Part shown: positions 8,631 to 16,690 of the stretch, piece after piece
Layout of the letters: every line of letters begins with the position of its first letter
Position numbering within the stretch: position 1 is the stretch's first letter
Program-made: the position numbers and the translations under genes
The notes under the pieces: generated by a model
Database searches by the model: none
Told to the model about the DNA's origin: nothing
The model's input: the letters and a program-made list of their open reading frames with translations, nothing else
Assembly: GCF_014268275.3 (NCBI RefSeq)
Contig: NZ_CP077084.1
Span: forward strand, 4,216,001-4,280,000
Reading direction: 5' to 3'
DNA from: Pseudomonas tritici
GTDB taxonomy: Bacteria; Pseudomonadota; Gammaproteobacteria; Pseudomonadales; Pseudomonadaceae
DNA: 64,000 nt

Positions 8631-9151
8631 GGGGCGGACTCGTGAGGAAGGGTAATCGGGGGTGTCGTGGACGGCGCGGGCAAACGCGGCGCGCGCAGGC
8701 TCAGGGTCTGCGTGCGGCCGTCAAGCACAAAGCGCGCTTCGCGGGGTGTCAGTTGTTCCAGGCGCCAGCCGTTGGGCAGGGTCTGGTCCTGGTGGACTTT
8801 CAGCGGCGGGCCGTCGCTGCGTTTGAGCAGTGCAACGCGCAGGTTGCCCTCCAGGACGATGCCGGTCAGCGTCAGGCTCGACAGGCTGGAGACGGCCGCC
8901 TGGCCGACCGCGCGATCAGGGCTGCGGTCGGGGCTGAACAAGGGGGCTTGCCAGGTGCCGGCGAGGCTTTCCAGGGTCGCACTCGGGGCCACCAGCGCGT
9001 TGGCCGAGGTGTTGGCGCGCGCATCAGGGTCAGGCGGCGGCAACCACTGCGGCGCATCGCCAATGCTGCTGAGGATGCCGACCATCAACAGGCCGAGCAG
9101 CGCGGACACACCGAGCAACAGCCATTCCAGAGGACGCAATGCAGGGATCAT
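8627..9151 (-). CDS. gspN: GspC/GspN-like inner-membrane bridge protein without PDZ domain
   Basis: A 174-residue bitopic protein: short cytoplasmic start, membrane helix about 10-30, Pro/Ala linker, then a domain at about 85-155 (SLTLTGIVLEGN, LKVHQDQTL, GWRLEQL) resembling the GspC homology region that contacts the secretin N0 domain. The PDZ or coiled-coil C-terminus of classical GspC is missing, matching short proteins usually named GspN. It is encoded directly before the secretin with ATGA overlaps at both ends. Its likely role is to link the inner-membrane platform to GspD. GspC would be an alternative name. Confidence 0.78.
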   Translation of the reverse strand: MIPALRPLEWLLLGVSALLGLLMVGILSSIGDAPQWLPPPDPDARANTSANALVAPSATLESLAGTWQAPLFSPDRSPDRAVGQAAVSSLSSLTLTGIVLEGNLRVALLKRSDGPPLKVHQDQTLPNGWRLEQLTPREARFVLDGRTQTLSLRAPRLPAPSTTPPITLPHESAP

Positions 9152-9759
9152 TGGCGCACCTGCTGTGCGGCGGCCGGCTGCAGGTAGCCGCGCACCAGCA
9201 AATGCACGATCAGCTGGCCGGCACCGCCACTGGCAGGTGCGTTGGGCGGGCGGCGGATACTCATCTCATCGACAAACAGGAACGGCCGCTGGTACTCCAG
9301 TTCATGCAGGATCGCGGTCAAGGGTTCGATGGCGCAGTTGAGGGTCAGGCTGACTTTGACCTGGCGATACGGCTCGGCGTCATCCTGCTCCGGGGTGATG
9401 GGCATGCGTTGGGTCAGGCTGCAGCCGCCACCGAGGCCGGCGCGGCTGTTGATCAGGTCGGCGATGCGCTGCATCAGGTCGGCCGCGACGGCGCTGGGGT
9501 CATCGCCGGGCAACAGGCTGGTGCTACTGGCCGGGTCCTGCCGTGCGAGCTCAAGCTGTTGGCGCAGGCTGGCGCCCTGGCGCAACACGCCGGCGTAGCG
9601 TTGTTGTTGCTCACGTAGCTGCTCGGCCTGCTCGCCCATGTCGCGCAAGGGACCGGCGAACCAGCTGTCGATCAACAGCCAATAACCGAGGCCGAGCACC
9701 AGGGCCAGGCCGATCAGGGCGGCGCCACGGCGTTCACGGGGTGTCAGTGGTCGGCGCAT
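9148..9759 (-). CDS. gspM: Type II secretion platform protein GspM
   Basis: A 203-residue bitopic protein with a basic cytoplasmic start, one membrane helix (about residues 14-32, AALIGLALVLGLGYWLL), a coiled-coil stretch (MGEQAEQLREQQQRY) and a small periplasmic domain. This is GspM architecture. Start ATG 9759 lies 26 bases inside the end of gspL; the frame is open further up but that part duplicates gspL coding sequence. It sits between gspL and the GspC/N-like gene, its normal place, and should assemble with GspL and GspE at the inner membrane. Confidence 0.88.
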   Translation of the reverse strand: MRRPLTPRERRGAALIGLALVLGLGYWLLIDSWFAGPLRDMGEQAEQLREQQQRYAGVLRQGASLRQQLELARQDPASSTSLLPGDDPSAVAADLMQRIADLINSRAGLGGGCSLTQRMPITPEQDDAEPYRQVKVSLTLNCAIEPLTAILHELEYQRPFLFVDEMSIRRPPNAPASGGAGQLIVHLLVRGYLQPAAAQQVRQ

Positions 9760-10777
9760 CGGCGGCCTCCTGGTGCAGGTGGGCGCGCAAGGAAAACTGA
9801 TCCTTGCCGGTTTGCGCATCGGGTTGAATCACCCCTTCGAACTGGGCGTTTTCCAGGCTGTGGCAGTTCTTGATCCGTGTGATCAAGGCGCTGGCCTTGG
9901 CGCTTTGCCCGGAGAAGGACACGTCGGCGCCGTCGTTGACCTCCAACTGGTCGATCCAGGTGTCGGATGGCAGGCAAGCGGTCAGCTCGTTGAGCAGCGC
10001 CGACAACGGCGGTTGGGCTGCCTTGCGGCGGATCAGGTACTGCGCCGCACCACGTGTCGTGAGCAGTTGCTGGCGCAGGGCCTGGACCTCGGCAACCTGG
10101 GCTTTCTGCTCGCGCACGCTGTGCTGCATGGCCTCCAGCACGCGCTGGCGGTCGTTGAGCCACAGCAGCATCGCGGCAATCACCAAGGCACCGCACAGCC
10201 ACGGCAGGCTGCGCTGCAAGCCCTTGCCCTCTGGGCGCTGGCGCGGGCGCAAGGGTGCCGGCAGCAAGTCGATGCCCATGGGCGTGCCTGTGCCTGCGTC
10301 CACATCCACCGCGTGGGGGTGCAATCCGAGGGCCGCACACTCATTGAGAATCGGGTCCAGGCGCTCACGCAGGATCGCCACCAGCGTGACGTGCACGTGC
10401 GTGGGTGTACGGCGTTCCTGGCGCGCGACGAAGTACAGTTGGGCGGCGTCGAACGGGGTATAGCGGTCCAGCTCATAACCGACCACCGTCGCCAGGTTGC
10501 GCGCTGCCGCCGGGGGCAATTGCAGGGTTTGCACCAGCACCGCATCGGGTGCGAGCAGCAACACCTGGCGTGCTTCGCCAGCGGGTTTTGCCACGGGTGC
10601 GGTCAACGGCCAGCGATAGCAGTGCTCGGGAATGTCCTGCAGCGACAGCCACGCCGGCAGGCAGCCACGCAGTTCCTTGAGCCACAGGCGCCAGCCCAGT
10701 TGCAGCAGGCTGCCGCGCCAGCGTTGGGTGATGGGCTCCGTCAGCCATTGAAGCCGTGCGGTTAAGTGATCGTTCAT
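9734..10777 (-). CDS. gspL: Type II secretion platform protein GspL
   Basis: A 347-residue protein with an actin-like cytoplasmic domain (about 1-190, including the VGYELDRYTPFDAAQLYF segment typical of GspL/PilM-like proteins), one membrane helix (about 197-215, LCGALVIAAMLLWL), a coiled coil and a periplasmic ferredoxin-like domain. ATG 10777 overlaps the gspK stop as ATGA, so I prefer it to the in-frame TTG at 10786. It recruits the ATPase GspE to the membrane. Confidence 0.88.
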   Translation of the reverse strand: MNDHLTARLQWLTEPITQRWRGSLLQLGWRLWLKELRGCLPAWLSLQDIPEHCYRWPLTAPVAKPAGEARQVLLLAPDAVLVQTLQLPPAAARNLATVVGYELDRYTPFDAAQLYFVARQERRTPTHVHVTLVAILRERLDPILNECAALGLHPHAVDVDAGTGTPMGIDLLPAPLRPRQRPEGKGLQRSLPWLCGALVIAAMLLWLNDRQRVLEAMQHSVREQKAQVAEVQALRQQLLTTRGAAQYLIRRKAAQPPLSALLNELTACLPSDTWIDQLEVNDGADVSFSGQSAKASALITRIKNCHSLENAQFEGVIQPDAQTGKDQFSLRAHLHQEAADAPTTDTP

Positions 10778-11499
10778 TCTTGCCAACGTAGGACTCGATA
10801 AGGTTGTGCGCTGCCTTGCGCGGGGCTCAATAACACCGTGGCTTGCAATCGGGCGTGGTAACCGCCGGGCCGTTGCACGCGGCTGCTGACCACCAGCACT
10901 TCGCCGGGGTCGGCTCCTACCGCGCTCTGGTGCGGCAGGTTCAGCGCGCGGCGCATCAAAGCACTGGCGAACGCCGGATCAGGCCGATCCAGGCCGCTCC
11001 ACAGGCTGATCTCGGGCACCAGTGCGCTGTACAGCGCCTGGGTCATGCCCGGCAGTTGCCGCAGTTCTTCGACTACCCGAAACGGCGCCAGGCCTTGGTT
11101 GCGCCGCACGTCCAAGTCCCTGGCGAGCTGGTTGGCCTGGGTTTGGGTGGCACCGCAGGCCAGGGCCAGGCGGGCGAAGTCGGCGACCTCGGCGCTGTTC
11201 AAGTACAACTTGCCGCGCTCGCTGTGCAGGCTCACGTGCAGCTGTGCATCGTCAAACACCAGCGGGATTTCTCGCCCGTCGGCCACCCACTGCTTACGTT
11301 GCATCGGGTCGGCCAGCCCTTGCATCGCAAGCGCCACGCCTGCCTCGGCGGCCAACACGGCCTGGGTGTGCTGGCGGTGCCAGGCGGCCTGGCGCGTTTC
11401 CAGTTGCACCCAGCCGGCCAGGCCGCCCAGCAACAGGCTGAGCAACGCCAGCACCCACAGCACCAGCAACAGGGCCACGCCACGCTGATGCCTGATCAT
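10774..11499 (-). CDS. gspK: Type II secretion minor pseudopilin GspK (short form)
   Basis: A 241-residue pseudopilin, shorter than the usual 300 or more. The prepilin-type signal MIRHQRG precedes VALLLVLWVLALLS; cleavage after Gly7 leaves a mature protein without Glu at position 5, the hallmark of GspK as tip subunit. A helix-hairpin-helix-like segment (FRVVEELRQLPGM) is also typical of the GspK inserted domain. ATG 11499 overlaps the gspJ stop as ATGA. It should cap the pseudopilus with GspI and GspJ. Confidence 0.87.
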   Translation of the reverse strand: MIRHQRGVALLLVLWVLALLSLLLGGLAGWVQLETRQAAWHRQHTQAVLAAEAGVALAMQGLADPMQRKQWVADGREIPLVFDDAQLHVSLHSERGKLYLNSAEVADFARLALACGATQTQANQLARDLDVRRNQGLAPFRVVEELRQLPGMTQALYSALVPEISLWSGLDRPDPAFASALMRRALNLPHQSAVGADPGEVLVVSSRVQRPGGYHARLQATVLLSPAQGSAQPYRVLRWQE

Positions 11500-12125
11500 T
11501 CCGGTGCCCCGCCCGACAGGTTCAAGCGCAACGCAACCACTTGGGTCACCCAGGGCACCGGTCCATTCACACGGGCCGCGATGCGCACCGCATACGGCAA
11601 GCGCTTGGTCCACGGCCACTCGCTGATCCAGCCGGTGGCTTGGCCCTTGGGCGACAGGCCGCGGTAGCTGAATTGCAGGTCCTCGACCCCCTTCAACAAC
11701 ACCTGCGGCTCACTGCGCGAGGCCGGCACGCTGACCTGCGCCGCAGACTCAAACTGCGCGAACGCCACCTGCAAATCGCGCTGCGCCTCGGCGCCGGCCA
11801 ACTGCAAGGTGAAGCGCTGGATCCCGCCACCGAGCACGCCGGGCAAGGTCGCGACAAACTGCATGCGCTGCGGGCCACCGGCGAAAAACCCATCGGTCTG
11901 GCTGTCGTCCTCGGTGACGTCCAAGGGCAGCGCCTCGCTGATGGAGGTACGCAAAAACTGCTGCGCGGCGCGCATTTCATCCAGGCTGACCGTGTAGCGC
12001 TGCGCCTTGAGCACCGCACGATTGGCCCCCAGCAACGCGCCGCCGACCAGCACCAGCAAGACGCCCAGCAAGCTCAGCACGATCATGATCTCGAGCAAGG
12101 TGAAGCCCTGCTGACGCGGCTTCAC
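11496..12125 (-). CDS. gspJ: Type II secretion minor pseudopilin GspJ
   Basis: A 209-residue pseudopilin. The signal MKPRQQG is followed by FTLLEIMIVLSLLG, with the conserved Glu at mature position 5 and a prepilin-peptidase cleavage site after Gly7. The globular part has GspJ features, including a long loop region and the central FSYRGLSPKG segment. It overlaps gspI and gspK by four bases each. With GspI and GspK it forms the tip complex that starts pseudopilus assembly. Confidence 0.9.
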   Translation of the reverse strand: MKPRQQGFTLLEIMIVLSLLGVLLVLVGGALLGANRAVLKAQRYTVSLDEMRAAQQFLRTSISEALPLDVTEDDSQTDGFFAGGPQRMQFVATLPGVLGGGIQRFTLQLAGAEAQRDLQVAFAQFESAAQVSVPASRSEPQVLLKGVEDLQFSYRGLSPKGQATGWISEWPWTKRLPYAVRIAARVNGPVPWVTQVVALRLNLSGGAPE

Positions 12126-12490
12126 AGGCCTGCCTTGTCGCTGGCTGCGCGCAGTTTCAAGGTACTGAAACTGGCGTTGCGCGGGCCTTCACTGACGCTG
12201 AGGTCGAGGCGAAACAGCTGTGGCTGGCCGATACGGGTGGGCTGCTGGGCAATGCGCAATTGCCAGGCGACGCCGTCCAGATCGCCGTGGCGCACACCAT
12301 TGGCCAGCGGCCCCGCCGCTTCCTGGTCCAGCACGCTGACGGCGGCGTGGGTAAGCCGGTCGCTATGGGCAACCTGCAACAGCGACCGCGCGCTCTGGCC
12401 GAACGCAACCAGCAGCACGCTGCTGCAGATCGCCATGAGCGTCAGCGCGGCGAGCATCTCCAGCAACGTGAAACCGCCCTGGTGCTTCAT
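12122..12490 (-). CDS. gspI: Type II secretion minor pseudopilin GspI
   Basis: A 122-residue pseudopilin starting at ATG 12490, which overlaps the gspH stop by four bases. The type III signal MKHQGG precedes FTLLEMLAALTLMA (cleavage after Gly6, Glu5 in the mature helix). Length and position between gspH and gspJ fit GspI. The frame stays open 54 bases upstream, but that part is gspH coding sequence without prepilin features. Confidence 0.89.
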   Translation of the reverse strand: MKHQGGFTLLEMLAALTLMAICSSVLLVAFGQSARSLLQVAHSDRLTHAAVSVLDQEAAGPLANGVRHGDLDGVAWQLRIAQQPTRIGQPQLFRLDLSVSEGPRNASFSTLKLRAASDKAGL

Positions 12491-12918
12491 GGCAGCGCCT
12501 TGGACTGCACGCTGCCGGTCAGCCAGCCGATATCGATGCGCCAACGCCGGCTGCCATTGGTCAGCAGCAGGTTGCCGCCGGTGGAACTGCCATCGGGGTA
12601 GAACTCGATCGCGGCGCCTGCGTGCTCAGCGGTGTGCAGGGTCACTTGCAGGTCGGCCGGCCAGTGTTTCAACGGTCGACCCGGCGCCTGGAAGCTCAAC
12701 GCGTGCAGGTCGAACAGGGTTTGTTCTGTACTGCCGCTGACAATCGCCCGCGCCCGCGTGGCCCGCAAGGCCTCGACCATCTGCCCCACGGCCTGGCGCT
12801 CTTTCGCCGCACGCAGGCCTTGTTGCAGGCCAAACCCCACCAACCCGGCCGCGATGCTGATCAAAACGATCACCACCAGCATTTCCAGGAGGGTAAAGCC
12901 GCGTTGGGGGCTGATCAT
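12487..12918 (-). CDS. gspH: Type II secretion minor pseudopilin GspH
   Basis: A 143-residue pseudopilin with the signal MISPQRG before FTLLEMLVVIVLIS (cleavage after Gly7, Glu5 conserved). A beta-rich C-terminal half ends with GSRRWRIDIGWLTG, consistent with the GspH/FimT fold. It is encoded 9 bases after gspG and overlaps gspI. It probably connects the tip complex to the GspG shaft. Confidence 0.9.
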   Translation of the reverse strand: MISPQRGFTLLEMLVVIVLISIAAGLVGFGLQQGLRAAKERQAVGQMVEALRATRARAIVSGSTEQTLFDLHALSFQAPGRPLKHWPADLQVTLHTAEHAGAAIEFYPDGSSTGGNLLLTNGSRRWRIDIGWLTGSVQSKALP

Positions 12919-12927
12919 GTTAGCGGG

Positions 12928-13353
12928 TTATTCCCAGTTGCCCAGGTCGGCGCTGTAGCCTTCGCCGCCGGGTTGGCCGTCCTGACCGTAGAAGATCAGG
13001 TCAAAGGCGCCGTGTTCACCGGGGAAGCGGTAGCCGAAGGCATGGCCGAACGGGTCTTTGAGGTCTGACGGCTTGGCGTACGGCCCGGCCCAGCCGGCGC
13101 TGTTGCCGGGTTTGTCGACCAACTGCTGCAGGGTCTTGGGCGGCGAACCGACGTCCAGGCCATAGCTTTCGATCTTCATGCTCAGGCTGGCGAGCTGCGC
13201 CTTGCCCGCGCCGTATTTGCCCTTGTCCACATTGCCGCCGACCTGGCGCACCACGATGGTCGCGACGATGCCCAGCAGCACGATCACCGCGAGCATTTCC
13301 AGCAAGGTAAAACCGCCCTGGCGGCGGGCGGGCTTGAATCGGGTATGGCGCAT
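12928..13353 (-). CDS. gspG: Type II secretion major pseudopilin GspG
   Basis: A 141-residue protein. The basic leader ends RRQGG, followed by FTLLEMLAVIVLLG, with cleavage after Gly14 and Glu5 conserved. The C-terminal part has the GspG signature: DVGSPPKTLQQLVDKP, WAGPYAKPSDLKDPFG and YRFPGEHGAFDLIFYGQDG, with the C-terminal calcium-site segment. I chose ATG 13353, which has GAGGA 9 bases upstream; a TTG at 13368 is an unlikely alternative. It forms the pseudopilus shaft. Processing needs a prepilin peptidase encoded elsewhere, since no gspO is present. Confidence 0.95.
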   Translation of the reverse strand: MRHTRFKPARRQGGFTLLEMLAVIVLLGIVATIVVRQVGGNVDKGKYGAGKAQLASLSMKIESYGLDVGSPPKTLQQLVDKPGNSAGWAGPYAKPSDLKDPFGHAFGYRFPGEHGAFDLIFYGQDGQPGGEGYSADLGNWE

Positions 13354-13372
13354 AGGTGCAGTCCTCAAGGGT

Positions 13373-14575
13373 TCATATATTGCTGGTCAAGCTCATCAGC
13401 GGCAGCATGATCGCCAGCATGATCACCGCCACCAGCACCGCCATGACCACGGTCAGGGATGGCACAAGGGCGGCCAGCAAGCGGTCGATGCCGCGCTTGG
13501 CTTCGACGTCGAACACATCGGCGACCTTGAGCAGCATGCTGTCGAGTTCGCCGGCCTGTTCGCCGACTTCAATCATTTGCAGGGCCAGATCGGGCAGCAG
13601 CGGCTCGCTGCCGAAGGCACTCGCCAGGGTGCCGCCGCCCTTCACCGACTCGGCAGCCTGGGCGACTTGCGCTTGCAGGGCGCGGTTGGTGCAAACCTGC
13701 CGGGCGATCACCAAGGCTTGCAGCAGGGCCACGCCGTTGCTGAGCAAGGTGCCAAGGGTGCGGGCCAGTCGCGCGGCTTCGACCCGCTGCAGCAGCGGGC
13801 CGATGATGCGAATGCCCAACACGCGGCGGTCGTATTTTTCGCGGCGCTGCGGGTCGCGCAGGCGGGCGGCGAGTGTCCAGATCGTCACGATCAAACCGGC
13901 CAACACCGCAAGGCCATAGGCACCGAGGAATTGGCCAAGCGCCAGAATCACTTCAGTGATCAGCGGAATCGGCACGCCCAGGTCCTTGAAGATCGGCACG
14001 AACTGCGGCACCACGTAGGCCAGCAACAGGGCCAGCGAACCGAGCACGCCCACGACCAGGAAGGCCGGGTAGATCAGGGCGTTGATCACCTCGCCCCTGA
14101 GCAACTGGCTACGCTCCAGGTAATCGCTGAGCTGGCGCAGGGTGTCCTCCAGGGCGCCGCCCGCCTCACCCGCACGCACCATGCTCAGGTACAACGGCGA
14201 GAACTGGCCGCCCTCCTCCTCCAGCGCCTTGGATAACGGTTGGCCGGCCTTGACGTGTTCGCGGATGCGCTCGATCAACGCGCGGGTCTGCGGCTGGCCA
14301 GGCTGCTTGAGCAGGATGCCCAGCGAGCGCTCCAACGGTTGGCCGGCGCCCAACAGCGTGGCCAGTTGCTGGGTGAAACTGACCAGTGCCGCGCCGTTCA
14401 ACTGGCCACGGCCAAAGGCCTTGCGCAGCCCCTGGCCCCCCGCCGCATCGATCTGCAACAACAGCAAGCCGCGCTTGTGCAAGGCGGCGACGGCAGCGGC
14501 GTGGTCCTTGGCTTCCAGGGTGCCGTTTTGCGCCTGGCCCTGGCTGTCGAGGGCGCGGTATTTGAACAGGCTCAC
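13373..14575 (-). CDS. gspF: Type II secretion inner-membrane platform protein GspF
   Basis: A 400-residue polytopic protein of normal GspF length. It starts with MSLFKYRALDSQGQ, the conserved beginning of the family, and holds two duplicated cytoplasmic helical domains (GQPLERSLGILLKQ; GEAGGALEDTLRQLSDYLE; and in the second half GEQAGELDSMLLKVADVF) separated by three membrane helices near 170-190, 215-240 and 370-395. The start overlaps the gspE stop as ATGA. It works with GspE, L and M to add or remove pseudopilins. Confidence 0.95.
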   Translation of the reverse strand: MSLFKYRALDSQGQAQNGTLEAKDHAAAVAALHKRGLLLLQIDAAGGQGLRKAFGRGQLNGAALVSFTQQLATLLGAGQPLERSLGILLKQPGQPQTRALIERIREHVKAGQPLSKALEEEGGQFSPLYLSMVRAGEAGGALEDTLRQLSDYLERSQLLRGEVINALIYPAFLVVGVLGSLALLLAYVVPQFVPIFKDLGVPIPLITEVILALGQFLGAYGLAVLAGLIVTIWTLAARLRDPQRREKYDRRVLGIRIIGPLLQRVEAARLARTLGTLLSNGVALLQALVIARQVCTNRALQAQVAQAAESVKGGGTLASAFGSEPLLPDLALQMIEVGEQAGELDSMLLKVADVFDVEAKRGIDRLLAALVPSLTVVMAVLVAVIMLAIMLPLMSLTSNI

Positions 14576-16308
14576 GCGCCCTCCCCACGGGTGACGCGCA
14601 GCACTTCTTCGAGCGAGGTGACACCCGCCACGGCCTGGCGCAGGCCCTCTTCGTGCAAGGTCCGCAGGCCGCCACGGCGGGCGGCCTGTTCAAGGGTGGC
14701 GGCGTCGGCCTGGCGCATCAACAGGCTGCGCAGTTCGTCGTTCATCACCAGCAGTTCGGTGATTGCGCTGCGACCGTGGTAGCCACCGCCCGCTGCATCG
14801 GCGCGGGGGCGATAGAGCATGATCGGGCGCTGCTCGGTAAACCGATCCAGGCCATGTTCGGCGATCAACTCCGCGGGTGCTTCGAACGCTTCGCGCGTGG
14901 TCGGGTCCAGGCGCCGCACCAGACGCTGGGCGAGGATGCCATTGACCGTCGAGGCGATCAGGTAGCTCTCGACGCCCATATCCAGCAGCCGCGTGATACT
15001 CGCCGCCGCGCTATTCGTGTGCAGGGTCGACAGCACCAGGTGGCCGGTGAGGGACGATTGGATCGCGATGCGGCAGGTTTCCAGGTCGCGGATTTCACCG
15101 ATCATGATCACGTCCGGGTCCTGACGCACGATGGAGCGCAGCGCGCCGGCAAAGTCCAGGCCGATGGCGGGTTTGACCTGGATCTGGTTGATGCCTTCAA
15201 GCTGGTATTCCACCGGGTCTTCGACCGTGATGATCTTGCGCTCGGCGGTGTTGAGGCGCGACAGCGCGGTGTACAACGTGGTGGTCTTGCCCGAGCCAGT
15301 GGGCCCGGTGACGAGCAGGATGCCGTGGGGCCGTTCGAGCACTTCCAGGAAGGTTTCCAGGCGCTGGCCATCGAAGCCCAGGCTCTGGAAATCGAACTGC
15401 ACGGTCTGCCGGTCGAGCAGGCGCATGACCACCGACTCGCCAAAACTGGTGGGCACCGTGGACACCCGTAAGTCCAGCTCCTTGCCCTGGATACGCAGCA
15501 TGATCCGCCCGTCCTGCGGCAGGCGCCGCTCGGCAATGTCCAGGCGCGCCATGATTTTCACCCGCGAAATCACCGCCGCTGAGGAACTCGACGGCGGCGC
15601 CTCGGCTTCGTGCAGCACGCCGTCGATGCGATAGCGCACCTTCAACTGGTTTTCGAACGGCTCGATATGAATGTCCGAGGCGCGCTGTTCCACCGCGCGC
15701 TGCAGGATCAGGTTGACCAGGCGAATCACCGGCGCCTCGGAGGCCATGTCCTTGAGGTGTTCGATGTCTTCCAGTGCACCGCCCTGCTCATCGAGGTTTT
15801 CGATCAAGGTGCCCATGGCTGAGCGGCCCTGGCCGTAGTAGCGCTCGATCAGCGTCTCGACTTCATTGCGCGGCCCCACGGCCAACCACACCGGCACACC
15901 ACAGGCATAGGCCACAGCCTGGAACGGGTACACCAGCGACGGGTTCGCCGCCAGAACCCGCAGGCCGCCCTGGCTCCAGCCCACGGGCACCACCTGGTAG
16001 TGGCGCATGAAACGCTCGGTCAGTTGTGGCAACGGGTCCAGCAGCGGCGGCGCGGCATCCGCCAGCAGCAGCGGTGCGCCGAGCAAGTCTGCCCAGGCGC
16101 GGGCCAATTCCACTTCGGAGACCAGCCCGAGGCGCGTCAGCAAGCCGAGCAACTCGCTGTCGCCGCCTTCCTGGGACAGGCGTCGGGCGCGCTCCAGGTC
16201 GACGGTTTTCAAGCCGGCCTGTTGCATCAACCACGCGCACACCTGTTCGGTGTTCGGGATATGCAGTTGGCAGGCATTGATGGGCGTTGAAAGGCTGGGC
16301 TGGGACAT
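14572..16308 (-). CDS. gspE: Type II secretion ATPase GspE lacking the zinc-binding cysteines
   Basis: A 578-residue secretion ATPase. It has an N-terminal GspE domain (about 20-160), then N2D and C domains: Walker A GPTGSGKTTT (Lys341), Asp box TVEDPVEYQLEG, Walker B PDVIMIGEIRD and His box GHLVLSTLHTN. The zinc-binding module normally placed after LVRRL has lost all four cysteines (residues about 468-515 read LDPTTREAF and RADAAGGGYHGR). Start ATG 16308 has only a weak ribosome-binding site; the open frame above it runs into a REP element and is rejected. It is the first gene of the operon and powers pseudopilus assembly. Confidence 0.95.
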   Translation of the reverse strand: MSQPSLSTPINACQLHIPNTEQVCAWLMQQAGLKTVDLERARRLSQEGGDSELLGLLTRLGLVSEVELARAWADLLGAPLLLADAAPPLLDPLPQLTERFMRHYQVVPVGWSQGGLRVLAANPSLVYPFQAVAYACGVPVWLAVGPRNEVETLIERYYGQGRSAMGTLIENLDEQGGALEDIEHLKDMASEAPVIRLVNLILQRAVEQRASDIHIEPFENQLKVRYRIDGVLHEAEAPPSSSSAAVISRVKIMARLDIAERRLPQDGRIMLRIQGKELDLRVSTVPTSFGESVVMRLLDRQTVQFDFQSLGFDGQRLETFLEVLERPHGILLVTGPTGSGKTTTLYTALSRLNTAERKIITVEDPVEYQLEGINQIQVKPAIGLDFAGALRSIVRQDPDVIMIGEIRDLETCRIAIQSSLTGHLVLSTLHTNSAAASITRLLDMGVESYLIASTVNGILAQRLVRRLDPTTREAFEAPAELIAEHGLDRFTEQRPIMLYRPRADAAGGGYHGRSAITELLVMNDELRSLLMRQADAATLEQAARRGGLRTLHEEGLRQAVAGVTSLEEVLRVTRGEGA

Positions 16309-16356
16309 GGGTAAAAATCTGAGGGGCGATGTGCTAAAGGGCTGTGTAAACCCCTT

Positions 16357-16443
16357 GTGGGAGCGGGCTTGCCCGCGATGGCAGTGGATCAGGGCCGAAT
16401 ATGCTGGCTGATACACCGCTATCGCGGGCAAGCCCGCTCCCAC
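16357..16443. repeat. REP doublet (inverted pair)
   Basis: Two facing copies of a Pseudomonas REP core: GTGGGAGCGGGCTTGCCCGC at 16357 and its reverse complement ending at 16443, separated by about 40 variable bases. It lies between gspE and the small exported-protein gene. The same arrangement recurs at 19971 and 24637. These are mobilised by RAYT transposases elsewhere in the genome and may also stabilise RNA. Confidence 0.88.
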
Positions 16444-16462
16444 AGGAGTCCGCGTTTTCCCG

Positions 16463-16690
16463 TCAGTTGGACGTTTTCGGCGCGGTCGTCTGGCTGCTGT
16501 TCAGCGGCCGGCCACCCTTGGTGGTTTCAGCCTTCTGTTTTTTTGCCGCCTTGGCGTCGTGGGCCTGGGTCAGCACGGTGGAATCGGTGGCCCCGGATGT
16601 CGCATCAGCGTCCGTGGACTCAGCCGCCATCGCCGCGCCACTCAGCGCGACGCTCAGTACAACACCGGCACCCAGCAAGGAAATCTTCAT
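16463..16690 (-). CDS. Small exported protein of unknown function
   Basis: A 75-residue protein. MKISLLGAGVV starts a clear signal peptide with cleavage after AMA near residue 23. The mature part (about 52 residues) is Ser/Thr/Ala/Lys-rich, with no cysteine or aromatic residue, so it is probably unstructured. ATG 16690 has GGAGA six bases upstream, which makes it preferable to the in-frame 16726. It is on the same strand as, and directly upstream of, the type II secretion operon, separated from it by a REP doublet. No family is recognised. Confidence 0.65.
   Translation of the reverse strand: MKISLLGAGVVLSVALSGAAMAAESTDADATSGATDSTVLTQAHDAKAAKKQKAETTKGGRPLNSSQTTAPKTSN

Noticed and set aside
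13178..14236. Plus-strand frame opposite gspF/gspG
   Set aside because: Gln/His-rich shadow of the secretion genes; both real genes are complete.
16309..16443. N-terminal extension of gspE into the REP doublet
   Set aside because: The extra 45 residues are a translated REP arm and do not resemble GspE; ATG 16308 gives the family start.
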